This document shows, in pieces, positions 43,464 through 53,044 of a DNA stretch of 64,000 nucleotides. The notes under the pieces were generated by a model that had not been told where the DNA came from, searched no databases, and worked only from the letters and a program-made list of their open reading frames with translations. Source of the stretch: Lysobacteraceae bacterium (GTDB taxonomy: Bacteria > Pseudomonadota > Gammaproteobacteria > Xanthomonadales > Xanthomonadaceae). The stretch's first letter is position 1. Each line of letters begins with the position of its first letter. The stretch lies in the NCBI GenBank assembly GCA_023954075.1, contig JAMLIV010000001.1, positions 1 through 64,000 on the forward strand, in the 5' to 3' direction. The position numbers and the translations under genes are program-made.

Positions 43464-43715
43464 TCAGGCGGCATCGGGGTGTGGGCCGCGGACCTCGAAT
43501 CCGCGCCGGGCATGTTCGGCGCGGGCCGCCTCGAAGGCGTCCACGGCCTGTGCGCGGGACAGGAACAGCGCGCGCCGCACCTGGCTGCGACCGCCGGCCT
43601 GCCCGGTTTCCCGGATCAGTTCCCAGCCGCCGAGCAGGTCCTCCTGCAGCACCAGCCGCACGAAGCGGGGTGTCGGGAGGCTGGTCGAGGTTTGCTGCAT
43701 CGTGAGTTGTCGCAT
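43464..43715 (-). CDS. Small stand-alone WGR-domain protein
   Basis: An 83-residue protein in which nearly the whole length is a WGR-like domain: RFVRLVLQEDLLGGWELIRE, then TGQAGGRSQVRRALFLS, then AFEAARAEHARRGFEV. WGR domains bind DNA ends or protein partners in PARP and related proteins; the canonical WGR triplet is ETGQ here, so it is divergent. ATG 43715 or 43700 could start it. It lies 9 bp after aroB and 24 bp before hemE, so it is co-expressed. Function unknown. Confidence 0.75.
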   Translation of the reverse strand: MRQLTMQQTSTSLPTPRFVRLVLQEDLLGGWELIRETGQAGGRSQVRRALFLSRAQAVDAFEAARAEHARRGFEVRGPHPDAA

Positions 43716-43724
43716 CCGGGCATT

Positions 43725-44837
43725 CTAGCCTGCGCGTCGCGCGCTGTCGGAAGCGGCTGCTTCGAGCGTGCCCAGCACCGCAGCCTCGTCCACGTCCGGG
43801 ACGATCACGGCGTGGCCGAGTCCGTGCCACAGGATCAGGCGCAGGCGGCCGGAGAGGTTCTTCTTGTCCAGCCGCATCAGGTTCAGCAGGCGCGCCGGAT
43901 CGCTGCCCGCCGGCAGCGCCGTGGGCAGGCGCAGGCGCGCGAGCAGGGATGCCAGACGCGCGCCGTCCTGCGCCGGTGCCAAACCCAGCCGCGCCGACAG
44001 CCGGGCCGCCAGCACCATGCCGATGGCGACCGCCTCGCCGTGCAGGAGGCCACCGTAGGCGTCGGCGGTTTCCAGCGCGTGGCCGAAGCTGTGTCCGAGG
44101 TTGAGCAGGGCGCGCTCGCCCCGTTCGGTTTCGTCGCGCGCCACGATCGCGGCCTTGTGCCGGCAGCTGCGCTCGATCGCCTCGCCCAGCGCCGCGGTAT
44201 CGCGCGCGAGCAGCGCCTCGGCGTGTTCTTCCAGCCAGGCGAAGAACCCGGCATCACCGAGCGCGCCGTATTTGACCACTTCGGCCAGGCCTGCGCACAG
44301 TTCGCGCTCGGGCAGGGTCGCCAGGGTGTCGGTATCGGCGATCACCGCGGCCGGCTGGTGGAAGGCACCGACCAGATTCTTGCCTTCGGGCAGGTCCACT
44401 GCGGTTTTTCCGCCCACGGACGAATCCACCATCGCCAGCAAGGTGGTGGGAAGCTGCACGAAGGCGATGCCGCGCATCCAGCAGGCCGCCACGAAGCCGG
44501 AAAGGTCACCGATCACCCCGCCGCCCAGCGCGATCACGGTGGCGTCGCGGCTGGCCTTGAGCGCCGCCAGGTCGGACAGCGCCTCGGTGAAGCGGGCAAG
44601 GGTCTTTTCCCGTTCGCCGGCCGGGAGCACGCGGACCGCGACGACCCTGCCGGTCAGGCGCGCCTGCACGCGCGCGAGGTAGAGTGGGGCGACGTTGGCG
44701 TCGCTGAGCACCAGGACGTGCCGGCCGCGGATCAACGCGGGCCAGTCGTCATCGGCGAGAAGACCGGCGCCGATGCGGATGGGATAGCGGCGCGAGCCGA
44801 GTTCGACGTCGATCCGTCGCACGCGATCGGAGTTCAC
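43725..44837 (-). CDS. aroB: 3-dehydroquinate synthase
   Basis: A 370-residue NAD- and zinc-dependent enzyme, second step of the shikimate pathway. [53 protein letters not shown] and [12 protein letters not shown] (zinc-binding His) are all present. The start is a GTG at 44837 that overlaps the aroK stop by four bases (GTGA), so the pair is translationally coupled. Confidence 0.96.
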   Translation of the reverse strand: MNSDRVRRIDVELGSRRYPIRIGAGLLADDDWPALIRGRHVLVLSDANVAPLYLARVQARLTGRVVAVRVLPAGEREKTLARFTEALSDLAALKASRDATVIALGGGVIGDLSGFVAACWMRGIAFVQLPTTLLAMVDSSVGGKTAVDLPEGKNLVGAFHQPAAVIADTDTLATLPERELCAGLAEVVKYGALGDAGFFAWLEEHAEALLARDTAALGEAIERSCRHKAAIVARDETERGERALLNLGHSFGHALETADAYGGLLHGEAVAIGMVLAARLSARLGLAPAQDGARLASLLARLRLPTALPAGSDPARLLNLMRLDKKNLSGRLRLILWHGLGHAVIVPDVDEAAVLGTLEAAASDSARRAG

Positions 44838-45391
44838 GGGATGGTGTCCGGAGCGGGGCGGATGGGAGCCTGCCAGTGTTCGCACAGCAGGCCGGCGAGG
44901 CGTTCGGCGGCCTGGCGAACGCTGCCGCGGCCGGTTTCAAAGCGCAGATCGGCCACGTCGGCATACAGCGGTGCGCGCTCCTCGCCCAGGCGCTGCAGCA
45001 CCTCGCGCCGGTCCGGGCGCTGCAGCAGCGGACGGGCGCGGTCATTGGCGAGGCGCCGCAGCTGGCTCTCGGGGTCCACGTCCAGATGCACCACGAAGCC
45101 GTGCTCGGACAGCAGGCGACGGTTGTCGGCGCGCAGCACCGCGCCGCCGCCGGTCGCGATCACCGAGGGGCCGGAGCGGCACAGGCGTGCCAGCACTTCG
45201 TGCTCGCGCTCGCGAAAGCCGGCCTCGCCCGCCAGTTCGAAAATCAGCGGGATCGCGGCCCCGGTGGCGCATTCGATCTCGCGATCGGCGTCGACAAAGG
45301 GCAGGCCGAACCGGGCCGCCAGCCGCCGGCCGATCGAGGACTTGCCCGCGCCCATCGGGCCGACCAGGATCAGGTTTGAAGCAGATTTCAT
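44834..45391 (-). CDS. aroK: Shikimate kinase
   Basis: A 185-residue kinase that phosphorylates shikimate. Walker A GPMGAGKS is at 11-18. DREIE binds shikimate, followed by [12 protein letters not shown] and [10 protein letters not shown], and the lid has RARPLLQ. ATG 45391 ([14 protein letters not shown]) fits the family; an in-frame ATG at 45418 would add nine residues. The upstream xrtH gene is divergent. Confidence 0.95.
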   Translation of the reverse strand: MKSASNLILVGPMGAGKSSIGRRLAARFGLPFVDADREIECATGAAIPLIFELAGEAGFREREHEVLARLCRSGPSVIATGGGAVLRADNRRLLSEHGFVVHLDVDPESQLRRLANDRARPLLQRPDRREVLQRLGEERAPLYADVADLRFETGRGSVRQAAERLAGLLCEHWQAPIRPAPDTIP

Positions 45392-45450
45392 GCCGTGGAT
45401 GCTAGCATTGCGGGCCATATTCCCTGGGCGGCTGCGCCGTACTGATTCGG

Positions 45451-45981
45451 ATGATTCGATTTTTCACCATCTTTGTCGTGCTCCTGATCACGCTGTTCTC
45501 GCTGCGGATCACCACCATCGGCCACGATTACGTCACCGAACCGTTCACCGGCCTGCTGGCTTCGGTCAGCGCGTTCCTGATCAAGCTCTGGGACAAGGAC
45601 GTGATTTCCTATGGCGTCATCATCCAGAATCAGGTCAACGGTTTTGCGGTGGGGATCGCGCCGGGCTGCGACGGCATCGAGGCGGTCATCATCCTGATCG
45701 CGGCGATCGTGGCGTTTCCCTCGCCCTGGAAGCACAAGCTGGTCGGCATCCTGATCGGATTCGTCGCGATCCAGTCGCTCAACCTGGTCCGCATCATCAG
45801 CCTCTTTTATCTCGGCCAGTGGAACCAGACCTGGTTCGACTGGTTCCACCTCTACCTGTGGCAGGCACTGATCGTGCTCGATGCGCTGGCGGTCTGGCTG
45901 ATCTGGCTGCGCTACCTGCCGCGTCGCAAGCGCCCCGGGCGCACGCCGCCGCCGGACGCGGGCCTGCCGGCGGCCGCATGA
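45451..45981 (+). CDS. xrtH: Exosortase H (XrtH-type) membrane transpeptidase
   Basis: A 176-residue polytopic membrane protein with about six helices. The exosortase catalytic triad is visible: Cys73 in IAPGCDGIEA, Arg114 in LNLVRIISLFYLG and His133 in FDWFHLYLWQ. Exosortases process C-terminal sorting signals (PEP-CTERM-like; the H type is associated with IPTLxxWG-CTERM proteins) during export. Short length and neighbour fit XrtH of Lysobacterales. No protein in this window carries that sorting signal. The response regulator starts 35 bp downstream. Confidence 0.85.
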   Translation: MIRFFTIFVVLLITLFSLRITTIGHDYVTEPFTGLLASVSAFLIKLWDKDVISYGVIIQNQVNGFAVGIAPGCDGIEAVIILIAAIVAFPSPWKHKLVGILIGFVAIQSLNLVRIISLFYLGQWNQTWFDWFHLYLWQALIVLDALAVWLIWLRYLPRRKRPGRTPPPDAGLPAAA

Positions 45982-46015
45982 CCTCTTGCCGGCCGCCATT
46001 TCCTGCGGAGCGCCC

Positions 46016-46708
46016 ATGACCGACAGCAAACTCGTAGGATTGCTTGAAGACGACGAGGACCAGAGCCGGCTGCTGGAAGCCTGGCTGGTACAGGCGGGCT
46101 ATACGGTGCGCTGCTACCCCAGCGCGACCGAATTCCGCCGCCGCCAGGGCGCGGCCTCGATCGATCTTCTGATCCTCGACTGGAACCTGCCCGAGGAGAG
46201 CGGTCTGTCCGTGCTGCGCGCGCTGCGTGACGCCGGATCGATCCTGCCGGTGCTGTTCCTCACCGCACGCAATGACGAGGCCGACATCGTGGCCGGCCTG
46301 CGCGAGGGCGCGGACGACTACGTGGTCAAGCCCGCCAAGCAGGGCGAGCTGCTCGCCCGCGTGGAGGTGCTGCTGCGCCGCACCCACCTGCAGATGGAAG
46401 CCGGTGCGGACGAAGACGCCGAACCCTACCGGATCGACGTGGCGCGCCGTCGTGTGGAAGTGGCAGGCGAGGAGATCGCGCTCACCGATCGCGAGTTCGA
46501 CCTCGTGCTGTTCCTGTTCCGGCGTCGCGGCCGCGTGGTCAGCCGCGAGACGCTGCTGGAAAACATCTGGAACATCCGCGGCGACGTGGCCACGCGCACC
46601 GTCGATACCCACGTCAGCCGCCTGCGCAAGAAGCTCCGGCTGTCCGGCGAGCACGGCTGGAGGCTCAACGCCGTGTACCAGCACGGCTATCGCCTGGAGC
46701 GCACCTGA
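46016..46708 (+). CDS. OmpR/PhoB-type response regulator
   Basis: A 230-residue two-domain regulator. The receiver has acidic residues EDDED at 11-15, phosphoacceptor Asp55 in LLILDWNLP, Thr in FLTARN and Lys in VVKPAK. The C-terminal winged helix has [13 protein letters not shown] and the recognition segment [15 protein letters not shown]. No sensor kinase gene is adjacent. Position directly after xrtH suggests a role linked to exosortase substrates or envelope polysaccharide, but this is inference. Confidence 0.92.
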   Translation: MTDSKLVGLLEDDEDQSRLLEAWLVQAGYTVRCYPSATEFRRRQGAASIDLLILDWNLPEESGLSVLRALRDAGSILPVLFLTARNDEADIVAGLREGADDYVVKPAKQGELLARVEVLLRRTHLQMEAGADEDAEPYRIDVARRRVEVAGEEIALTDREFDLVLFLFRRRGRVVSRETLLENIWNIRGDVATRTVDTHVSRLRKKLRLSGEHGWRLNAVYQHGYRLERT

Positions 46709-46710
46709 CG

Positions 46711-47307
46711 GTGGCTGCGGTACTGCCCGACGAGGTGCTCGATACCTTCGGCCGGCTGCTCGAAGGCGCGCGTGCCGCCGGCGATCCCGAGCCGACCGCA
46801 ATGACCTTGGCGACCAAGGATCCGGACGGACGGCTGTCGGCGCGCACCGTCCTGCTCAAGGCCTTCGATGCGCGCGGCTTCGTTTTCTACACCAACACCC
46901 TCAGCCGCAAGGGTCGTGCGCTGGCGGCGCATCCGCACGCCGCGCTGCTGTTCCACTGGAAGACCCTGCGCGACGGGGTGCAGGTGCGCATCGAAGGGGC
47001 GGTGGAGCCGGTGGAGGCTGCCGAAGCCGATGCCTACTTTGCCAGCCGCCCGCGCGAAAGCCAGCTCGGGGCCTGGGCCTCGCTCCAGTCCGAGCCGCTG
47101 GCCGACCGGGAAACCTTCCAGGCGCGCTACGCCGAGGTCGAGGCCCGCCATGCGGGGCAGGCTGTGCCGCGGCCGCCGCACTGGTCCGGCTACCGCGTGG
47201 TGCCGGAGGCCGTCGAGTTCTGGTACGGCGCGCGGTTCAGGCTGCACGATCGCCACGCCTATCGCCGCGTCGATGGCATCTGGACGCGCGGGCTGCTGTA
47301 TCCCTGA
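46711..47307 (+). CDS. pdxH: Pyridoxamine 5'-phosphate oxidase
   Basis: A 198-residue FMN enzyme that makes pyridoxal 5'-phosphate. [38 protein letters not shown] and RVEGAVEPV-like strand ([18 protein letters not shown]) bind FMN and substrate. The C-terminal [19 protein letters not shown] signature and [10 protein letters not shown] are intact. The start is a GTG at 46711, two bases after the regulator stop. Length is slightly short because the N-terminal arm is brief. Confidence 0.95.
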   Translation: MAAVLPDEVLDTFGRLLEGARAAGDPEPTAMTLATKDPDGRLSARTVLLKAFDARGFVFYTNTLSRKGRALAAHPHAALLFHWKTLRDGVQVRIEGAVEPVEAAEADAYFASRPRESQLGAWASLQSEPLADRETFQARYAEVEARHAGQAVPRPPHWSGYRVVPEAVEFWYGARFRLHDRHAYRRVDGIWTRGLLYP

Positions 47308-47313
47308 GCCGGC

Positions 47314-48600
47314 CTATTTGCGCGAGAACAGCCGCGACAACGGGTTGCGCTCATCCTTCTTCGCGTAGCCCTGCAGGCTTTGCCTCGGGACGTAGTCGAG
47401 CCGCCCGATGGCGTGGTAGGCGTTGACCACGTCGAACACTTCCTCCATCTGCGCGCCGCTTACGCGCGCGAGCACGTGCAGGTGCATCGGGGTCGCCATC
47501 AGCGCGACGATGCGGCCGTGGGCGCGCAGATCCGGCGCGCTGTCCAGGGCATGGCTGACGCTGTAGCTGCCGCCCGGGTCCAGGCTGGCATCGAGGCGAC
47601 CGCGCGAGGTGGTCAGCGCCACCAGCCAGCGCAGTTCGTCGAAGGACCCGGCACGCTGGTTTTCACGCGCCTGCTGCAGTTCCGAGCCGACGCTGCGCGC
47701 GCTCTGGACGCGATCGCTGCCGGCCTCGACGTAGGGCTGCAGCTCGTGGAGGCCGGCACGGCTGTAGTAACGGCGCAGCTTGGGATCCAGGATCAGGTCC
47801 GCGAGGCCCTCGCCGCTGAGGCGGGTGGGGCTGAGGATCGCGCCCTCGGCCAGAAGCGCGGGCAGTACGGGGCGGCCCTGGTCCAGACCGGCGGTGCTCG
47901 TCTGCGCCGGCGGGAGATGGGAGTGGCCACCCAGCGAGATGGGCTCCACCTGCATCGGGGTAACGCCCAGCAGACTGGCATCGTGGGTCCCTGTCTCGTT
48001 GTGCCGCATCGCGCTGCGCGCGGTGGCCGAATGCCGATGTGGTTCGATGCGGGTGTCGCTGGTGATCAGCGGTGCCGAAGGCAGGGGTTCCTCCAGCGGG
48101 TCGCCGTGCACCAGAAGCTCGAAGGCGTCCACCGTGGAGGCGGGCGTGGCATCGTCCGCCACCTCGCCGTGGGCGTGCTCGGGTCGGTCCCAGGTGGCCG
48201 CGCTGCGGCCATCGGGAATCAGATCGCCCAGTTCGGCGTTGTAGAAGTCCGAGTCGGCTCCGGTGACGACCGGGATGTTGTCACGCAGTTTGCCGGCGGC
48301 GTTGAGGACGGCAACGAGCTGGCCGAGCTTGATCGGGCGTCGCAGCACCATCCCGTGCATCACCACGGCGTCGGCGTCACACAGGATCGCGAACGCGATG
48401 CCTGCGGCCTGATAGCGTGCCTGCAGGGTGCGCGAGGCGACGTCGTCGGAAGGCTCCAAAATGACCAGATCGGCCTCTTCGCCGTCCTGCAGCGCCCAGG
48501 CGTGCTCCAGGCGCATGCCGGCCATGCGCAGCAGCAGTCGGACGTGTGCCGCGCTTTCTTCGGAGGCGCCAACGATGGACAGGGTGCGAGGCGCTCGCAT
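47314..48600 (-). CDS. Uncharacterised protein with receiver-like N-terminus
   Basis: A 428-residue cytoplasmic protein I cannot assign. The first 110 residues look like a degenerate response-regulator receiver: TLSIVGASEESAAHVRLLLR, then ADLVILEPSDD, then GIAFAILCDADA and LRRPIKLGQLVAVLNA, which mimics the KP-containing last strand. The centre is low complexity. The C-terminal 130 residues form a separate alpha/beta region beginning LRRYYSRAGLHELQPYVEAG. No signal peptide or membrane helix. Start 48600 (MRAPRTLSIVG) is chosen by the receiver alignment. Confidence 0.7.
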   Translation of the reverse strand: MRAPRTLSIVGASEESAAHVRLLLRMAGMRLEHAWALQDGEEADLVILEPSDDVASRTLQARYQAAGIAFAILCDADAVVMHGMVLRRPIKLGQLVAVLNAAGKLRDNIPVVTGADSDFYNAELGDLIPDGRSAATWDRPEHAHGEVADDATPASTVDAFELLVHGDPLEEPLPSAPLITSDTRIEPHRHSATARSAMRHNETGTHDASLLGVTPMQVEPISLGGHSHLPPAQTSTAGLDQGRPVLPALLAEGAILSPTRLSGEGLADLILDPKLRRYYSRAGLHELQPYVEAGSDRVQSARSVGSELQQARENQRAGSFDELRWLVALTTSRGRLDASLDPGGSYSVSHALDSAPDLRAHGRIVALMATPMHLHVLARVSGAQMEEVFDVVNAYHAIGRLDYVPRQSLQGYAKKDERNPLSRLFSRK

Positions 48601-48784
48601 CGTCGATTCCCGGATTCCGCCCTTGAGGGCTGCAAGCATAAGCCAGATTGGCGGATTTTTGCCCCATCGGTCGGAATCCCGCGCGATTCCCCGCAGGCGC
48701 GGCACGGATGGCGCGGGCCGCGGATGGGCGCGTGCTGCTACGATTCCGCGCCATCGTCACAGCATTGCAAGGGGAGTCGGATTC

Positions 48785-49693
48785 ATGGCCAAAGTGCGCA
48801 AGAAGGTGCCGGGCAAGGGCGCGGGCGCGGGAGTCCCAGGCGCGCAGAGGTCGCGGCTGGCACCGGACCGCTGGCTCCTGGGTCTGGCGGGCGCGGGCGT
48901 GCTGCTGACCGCCTACCTGCTGTTCGTGCACCTGTCGGGCGGCGGCGCGCTGTTCTGCAGCGAGGGTGCGGCCTGCGACATCGTGCAGGAAAGCCGCTGG
49001 TCGAACCTGTTCGGCCTGCCGATCACGCTCTGGGGCCTGGGCCTGTATGTGCTGATCGCGATCGTCGCGGTGACCGGACGCACCGCCGCGGTGCGCTGGC
49101 GTCGCGCCGCGACGCTGTCCCTGCTGGGCGTCGCGGTCAGCCTCTATCTCACCGTTGTCGGCTGGGTTGCGCTGGAAGCGTTCTGCGGCTGGTGCCTGGC
49201 CTCGTTCGCGCTGGTGACCGCGATCTTCGCGTACTGCATCGCGCGCCGGCCGCCGCAGACGCCCGCCGCGGGCTGGCCGCGCTGGCTCGGAACCCATGCC
49301 ATCGTGCTGCTGCCGATGCTCGCGCTGATCGGCGCGGCGCAGGCGGGCTGGCTGTCGCCGCCGGTCGATCCGCGGCTGGAGGCGCTGGCGGTGCATCTGA
49401 AGGACAGCGGCGCGAAATATTACGGGGCCTTCTGGTGCCCCAACTGCCAGAAGCAGCGCCGTCTGTTCGGTCGCGCCGCCGACGCGCTGCCCTATGTCGA
49501 GTGCAGTCCCAACGGTCGCACCGGCGCGATTGCCTTCGAGTGCGCCAGCCAAGGCATCGACAGCTATCCGACCTGGGTGATCCGCGGGCAGCGCCACCAG
49601 GGCATGCTCACCCCGGAAGAGCTCGCGCGCCTGTCGCGCCACAACAAGTGGAATGCGCCGGTCGGGCAGGGCGACAGGAAGGGCGCGCCGTGA
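48785..49693 (+). CDS. VKOR-thioredoxin fusion, disulfide bond-forming protein
   Basis: A 302-residue membrane protein that links a vitamin K epoxide reductase-like domain to a periplasmic thioredoxin-like domain. The VKOR part (about 30-155) has loop cysteines Cys58 and Cys64 and the active CxxC at Cys134/Cys137 (AFCGWC). The C-terminal domain has FWCPNCQK (Cys218, Cys221) and the cis-Pro region SYPTWVIRG. Such fusions reoxidise disulfide-making proteins with quinones, replacing DsbB. It is divergent from the unknown gene at 47314. Confidence 0.9.
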   Translation: MAKVRKKVPGKGAGAGVPGAQRSRLAPDRWLLGLAGAGVLLTAYLLFVHLSGGGALFCSEGAACDIVQESRWSNLFGLPITLWGLGLYVLIAIVAVTGRTAAVRWRRAATLSLLGVAVSLYLTVVGWVALEAFCGWCLASFALVTAIFAYCIARRPPQTPAAGWPRWLGTHAIVLLPMLALIGAAQAGWLSPPVDPRLEALAVHLKDSGAKYYGAFWCPNCQKQRRLFGRAADALPYVECSPNGRTGAIAFECASQGIDSYPTWVIRGQRHQGMLTPEELARLSRHNKWNAPVGQGDRKGAP

Positions 49694-49750
49694 TCGGGAT
49701 CGAACAGGTCGCGCGGGTGCCGCCAGCGCGCGGGTTCGGGGCCCTGCGGC

Positions 49751-50134
49751 ATGGCTGACAGCGAGCGCCGGCTGGTACGCGGCCCGACCCAGGTGTGGCG
49801 TGCGCTGCAGTGGTCGCTGCAGGGCCTGGCGGCGTGCTGGCGGCTCGAGTCCTCGTTCCGGCTGGAGTGCCTGCTGGCCCTGGTGCTGGCACCGCTGGGA
49901 CTGTGGCTGGGGCAGACGCCGGTGGAGCGCGTGCTGCTGGTCGCAAGCCTCCTTGCCGTGATTGCGATGGAAGTGATGAATTCGGCGCTGGAGTCGGTGG
50001 CCGATCGCTTCGGTACCGAGCGCAACGAACTGATCGGGCGCGCCAAGGACATGGGTTCGGCGGCGGTGTTCGTGCTGATGATGAACGTGCTGCTGGTCTG
50101 GGGGCTCCTGCTCCTGCCGCGGCTTTGGGCCTGA
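49751..50134 (+). CDS. dgkA: Diacylglycerol kinase
   Basis: A 127-residue small membrane kinase with three helices that recycles diacylglycerol to phosphatidic acid. The active-site signature AMEVMNSALESVADR is intact, with ELIGRAKDMGSAAV following. Start ATG 49751. It lies 57 bp after the VKOR gene. Confidence 0.93.
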   Translation: MADSERRLVRGPTQVWRALQWSLQGLAACWRLESSFRLECLLALVLAPLGLWLGQTPVERVLLVASLLAVIAMEVMNSALESVADRFGTERNELIGRAKDMGSAAVFVLMMNVLLVWGLLLLPRLWA

Positions 50135-50169
50135 CGAGGCATCCCGCACCACTTTTCCAGGAAATTCCG

Positions 50170-51375
50170 ATGTCCGATTCGACCCTGCCTGCACTGCTGC
50201 TCAAGCGCGGCGAAGACCGCCGCCTGCGCGCCGGCCACCTGTGGGTGTTCAGCAACGAGATCGACGTGGCGAAAACCCCGCTGACCGGATTTGCCGCAGG
50301 CGATGCGGTGCGGATCCTCGATGCCGGCGACAAGCCGCTGGGCACCGGCTACGTCAATCCCTCCACCCTGATCGCCGCGCGCCTGGTCGATCGCGGCGGG
50401 CACGCGCTGGATGCATCGCTCCTCGTGCATCGCCTCAACGTGGCGCTGTCGCTGCGCGAGCGGCGCTACCCGGGCGCGCCGTTCTACCGGCTGGCGTTCG
50501 GTGAGTCCGATGGCCTGCCGGGCCTGGTGCTGGATCGCTTCGGCGATGTCATCGTCGGGCAGACCACCACGGCGGGCATGGAGCGGCTCAAGCCGCAGGT
50601 CGAGGATGCGGTGCGCAAGGTGCTCGATCCGTCCGCGATGATCTGGAAGAACGATGCCGGCGCGCGTGCGCTGGAGGCCCTGCCGAGCGAAGTGGGCGTC
50701 GCATTCGGCACGGTCGATGGCCCGCTGCGGGTGGAGGAAGGCGGGCTCGTCTTCGAGCTGGATGCGCTGGGCGGGCAGAAGACCGGCTGGTTCTACGACC
50801 AGCGCGCCAATCGTGACCAGCTTGCGCCCTGGGTGGGGGGTGGCGCGAAGGTGCTGGATCTCTTCAGCTATGTCGGTGCCTGGGGCCTGCGCGCGGCGGC
50901 CTTCGGTGCCGGGGAAGTGACCTGCGTGGACGGCTCTCAGCCGGCGGTGGATGCGGTGCGGCGGCACGCTGCGCTCAACGGATTTTCCGACCGCGTGGAT
51001 GCCGTCTGCGCCGATGCCTTCGAGTTCCTGAAGGACGCGCGCGCCGAGCGCCGCCGCTGGGACCTGGTGATCGTCGATCCGCCGGCATTCATCAAGAAAC
51101 GCAAGGACTTGCGCGAGGGCACGCTCGCCTACCGCCGCATCAACGAGATGGCGATGCAGGTGCTGGAGCGCGACGGCCTGCTGGTGAGCTGTTCGTGCAG
51201 CCACCACATGAGCCGCGACGCGCTGCTGCGCGAGATCAACGCCGGAGCGCGGCATCTGGATCGGCAGGTGCAGGTGCTGCAGGTGCTGCAGCAGGGGCCG
51301 GACCATCCGGTGCAGGCCGCGATTCCCGAAACCGAGTACCTCAAGGGCTACATCTGCCGCGTACTGCCGAGCTGA
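50170..51375 (+). CDS. rlmI: 23S rRNA m5C1962 methyltransferase
   Basis: A 401-residue enzyme with an N-terminal PUA domain (AGHLWVFSNEID) and a Rossmann methyltransferase. The SAM site is VLDLFSYVGAWGLRAA. FGAGEVTCVDGSQPAV follows, and IVDPPAFIKKRKDLREG and VSCSCSHHMS hold the catalytic motif and Cys. E. coli RlmI modifies C1962. The start at 50170 is 35 bp after dgkA. Confidence 0.93.
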   Translation: MSDSTLPALLLKRGEDRRLRAGHLWVFSNEIDVAKTPLTGFAAGDAVRILDAGDKPLGTGYVNPSTLIAARLVDRGGHALDASLLVHRLNVALSLRERRYPGAPFYRLAFGESDGLPGLVLDRFGDVIVGQTTTAGMERLKPQVEDAVRKVLDPSAMIWKNDAGARALEALPSEVGVAFGTVDGPLRVEEGGLVFELDALGGQKTGWFYDQRANRDQLAPWVGGGAKVLDLFSYVGAWGLRAAAFGAGEVTCVDGSQPAVDAVRRHAALNGFSDRVDAVCADAFEFLKDARAERRRWDLVIVDPPAFIKKRKDLREGTLAYRRINEMAMQVLERDGLLVSCSCSHHMSRDALLREINAGARHLDRQVQVLQVLQQGPDHPVQAAIPETEYLKGYICRVLPS

Positions 51376-51381
51376 TTGGAC

Positions 51382-52248
51382 ATGAGCATCCTCAACGACA
51401 TCGATCCGGTGGCCATCCAGCTGGGGCCGGTAGCCGTGCACTGGTATGGACTCATGTACCTGCTCGGCTTCGGGCTGGCCTGGTGGCTCGGGCTGCGGCG
51501 GGTGCGCGCCGGACGGCTGCCGGTCAGCGAACAGGCGTATGCGGACCTGATCTTCTACGCCATGCTGGGCGTGCTGCTGGGTGGGCGCATCGGCTATCTC
51601 CTGTTCTACGGCACCGCGCAGATCGCGGCCGATCCGATGTATGCCTTCCGCGTCTGGGAAGGCGGCATGAGCTTCCACGGCGGCCTGCTCGGCGTGCTGG
51701 CGGCGGTGTGGTGGTGGTCGCGCAAGCAGAAGCTGCATTTTTTCGACAGCGTGGATTTCATCGCGCCACTGGTGCCGCCGGGGCTGGGCTTCGGGCGGCT
51801 TGGCAACTTCATCGGCGGTGAGCTTTGGGGGCACCTGACGAGCCAGCCCTGGGGCGTGGTGTTCCGCAGCGCGCTGCCGCCCGGCCTGGCCGCCGCGCCC
51901 GCCGACACACTGCGCGCCATGCACGAATCCGGCGCGCTGGATCGCTATGCGCGCCATCCCTCGCAGCTTTACCAGGCGTTCCTGGAGGGGCTGGTGCTGT
52001 TCGTGGTGCTGTGGTGGTTCTCCAGCCGGCCGCGACCGCGCTACGCGGTGTCGGGCATGTTCGCGCTGCTCTACGGCGCGTTCCGCTTCGCGGTGGAATT
52101 CGTGCGCGAGCCCGATGCGCACCTGGGCTACCTGGCCTTCGGCTGGCTGACCATGGGGCAGGTGCTTTCCCTGCCGCTGGTCCTGCTCGGGCTGTGGCTG
52201 CTGTGGCGCGCGCGCCGCGCGCCGACGCTTGCCCCCGGAGCCACCTGA
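51382..52248 (+). CDS. lgt: Prolipoprotein diacylglyceryl transferase
   Basis: A 288-residue membrane enzyme that attaches diacylglycerol to lipobox cysteines. [34 protein letters not shown] and the signature [15 protein letters not shown] are present, as is [16 protein letters not shown] 51382 is favoured; a TTG at 51376 is possible. The stop overlaps no gene; thyA starts one base later. Confidence 0.96.
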   Translation: MSILNDIDPVAIQLGPVAVHWYGLMYLLGFGLAWWLGLRRVRAGRLPVSEQAYADLIFYAMLGVLLGGRIGYLLFYGTAQIAADPMYAFRVWEGGMSFHGGLLGVLAAVWWWSRKQKLHFFDSVDFIAPLVPPGLGFGRLGNFIGGELWGHLTSQPWGVVFRSALPPGLAAAPADTLRAMHESGALDRYARHPSQLYQAFLEGLVLFVVLWWFSSRPRPRYAVSGMFALLYGAFRFAVEFVREPDAHLGYLAFGWLTMGQVLSLPLVLLGLWLLWRARRAPTLAPGAT

Positions 52249-52249
52249 G

Positions 52250-53044
52250 ATGCGCCAGTACCTTGATCTTCTCGCCGATGTGCTCGAACACGGCGCGCCC
52301 AAGGCCGACCGCACCGGCACCGGCACGCGCAGCGTGTTCGGGCGGCAGCTGCGCTTCGACCTCGGCGAAGGCTTCCCGCTCGTCACCACCAAGAAACTGC
52401 ACCTGCGCTCGATCGTGCACGAGCTGCTGTGGTTCCTGCGCGGCGACACCAATATCGGCTACCTGCGCGACAACGGGGTGTCGATCTGGGACGAATGGGC
52501 CGACGCCGAAGGCAACCTCGGCCCGGTGTACGGCCACCAGTGGCGCCACTGGCAGGGACCGGACGGGCAGGCGTTCGACCAGATGCGCTGGCTGGTCGAT
52601 GAAATCTCCCGCAATCCGGATTCGCGCCGGCTGGTGGTGAGCGCCTGGAACGTGGCGGATCTGCCGAAAATGGCACTGCAGCCCTGCCACGCGCTGTTCC
52701 AGTTCCATGTGGCGCAGGGAAAGCTGTCCTGCCAGCTCTACCAGCGCAGCGCCGACATTTTCCTGGGCGTGCCCTTCAACATCGCCAGCTACGCCCTGCT
52801 CACCCACCTGGTGGCGCAGGCCAGCGGCCTGGGCGTCGGCGACTTCGTGCACACCCTGGGCGATGCCCACCTGTATTCCAACCACCTCGAACAGGCCCGC
52901 GAGCAGCTCGCCCGCAGCCCGCGCCCGCTGCCGCGCCTGCGGCTCAACCCCGAGGTGCGCGACCTGTTCGCCTTCGGCTACGGCGACATCGCCTTCGAAG
53001 GCTACGATCCCTGGCCCGCGATCCGCGCGCCGGTGGCGGTATGA
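52250..53044 (+). CDS. thyA: Thymidylate synthase
   Basis: A 264-residue enzyme, the same length as E. coli ThyA. The catalytic Cys146 is in [10 protein letters not shown]. Also visible are [31 protein letters not shown] and [20 protein letters not shown]. It makes dTMP and oxidises methylene-tetrahydrofolate to dihydrofolate, which the downstream folA product recycles. The stop overlaps the 5'-most folA ATG (ATGA). Confidence 0.97.
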   Translation: MRQYLDLLADVLEHGAPKADRTGTGTRSVFGRQLRFDLGEGFPLVTTKKLHLRSIVHELLWFLRGDTNIGYLRDNGVSIWDEWADAEGNLGPVYGHQWRHWQGPDGQAFDQMRWLVDEISRNPDSRRLVVSAWNVADLPKMALQPCHALFQFHVAQGKLSCQLYQRSADIFLGVPFNIASYALLTHLVAQASGLGVGDFVHTLGDAHLYSNHLEQAREQLARSPRPLPRLRLNPEVRDLFAFGYGDIAFEGYDPWPAIRAPVAV

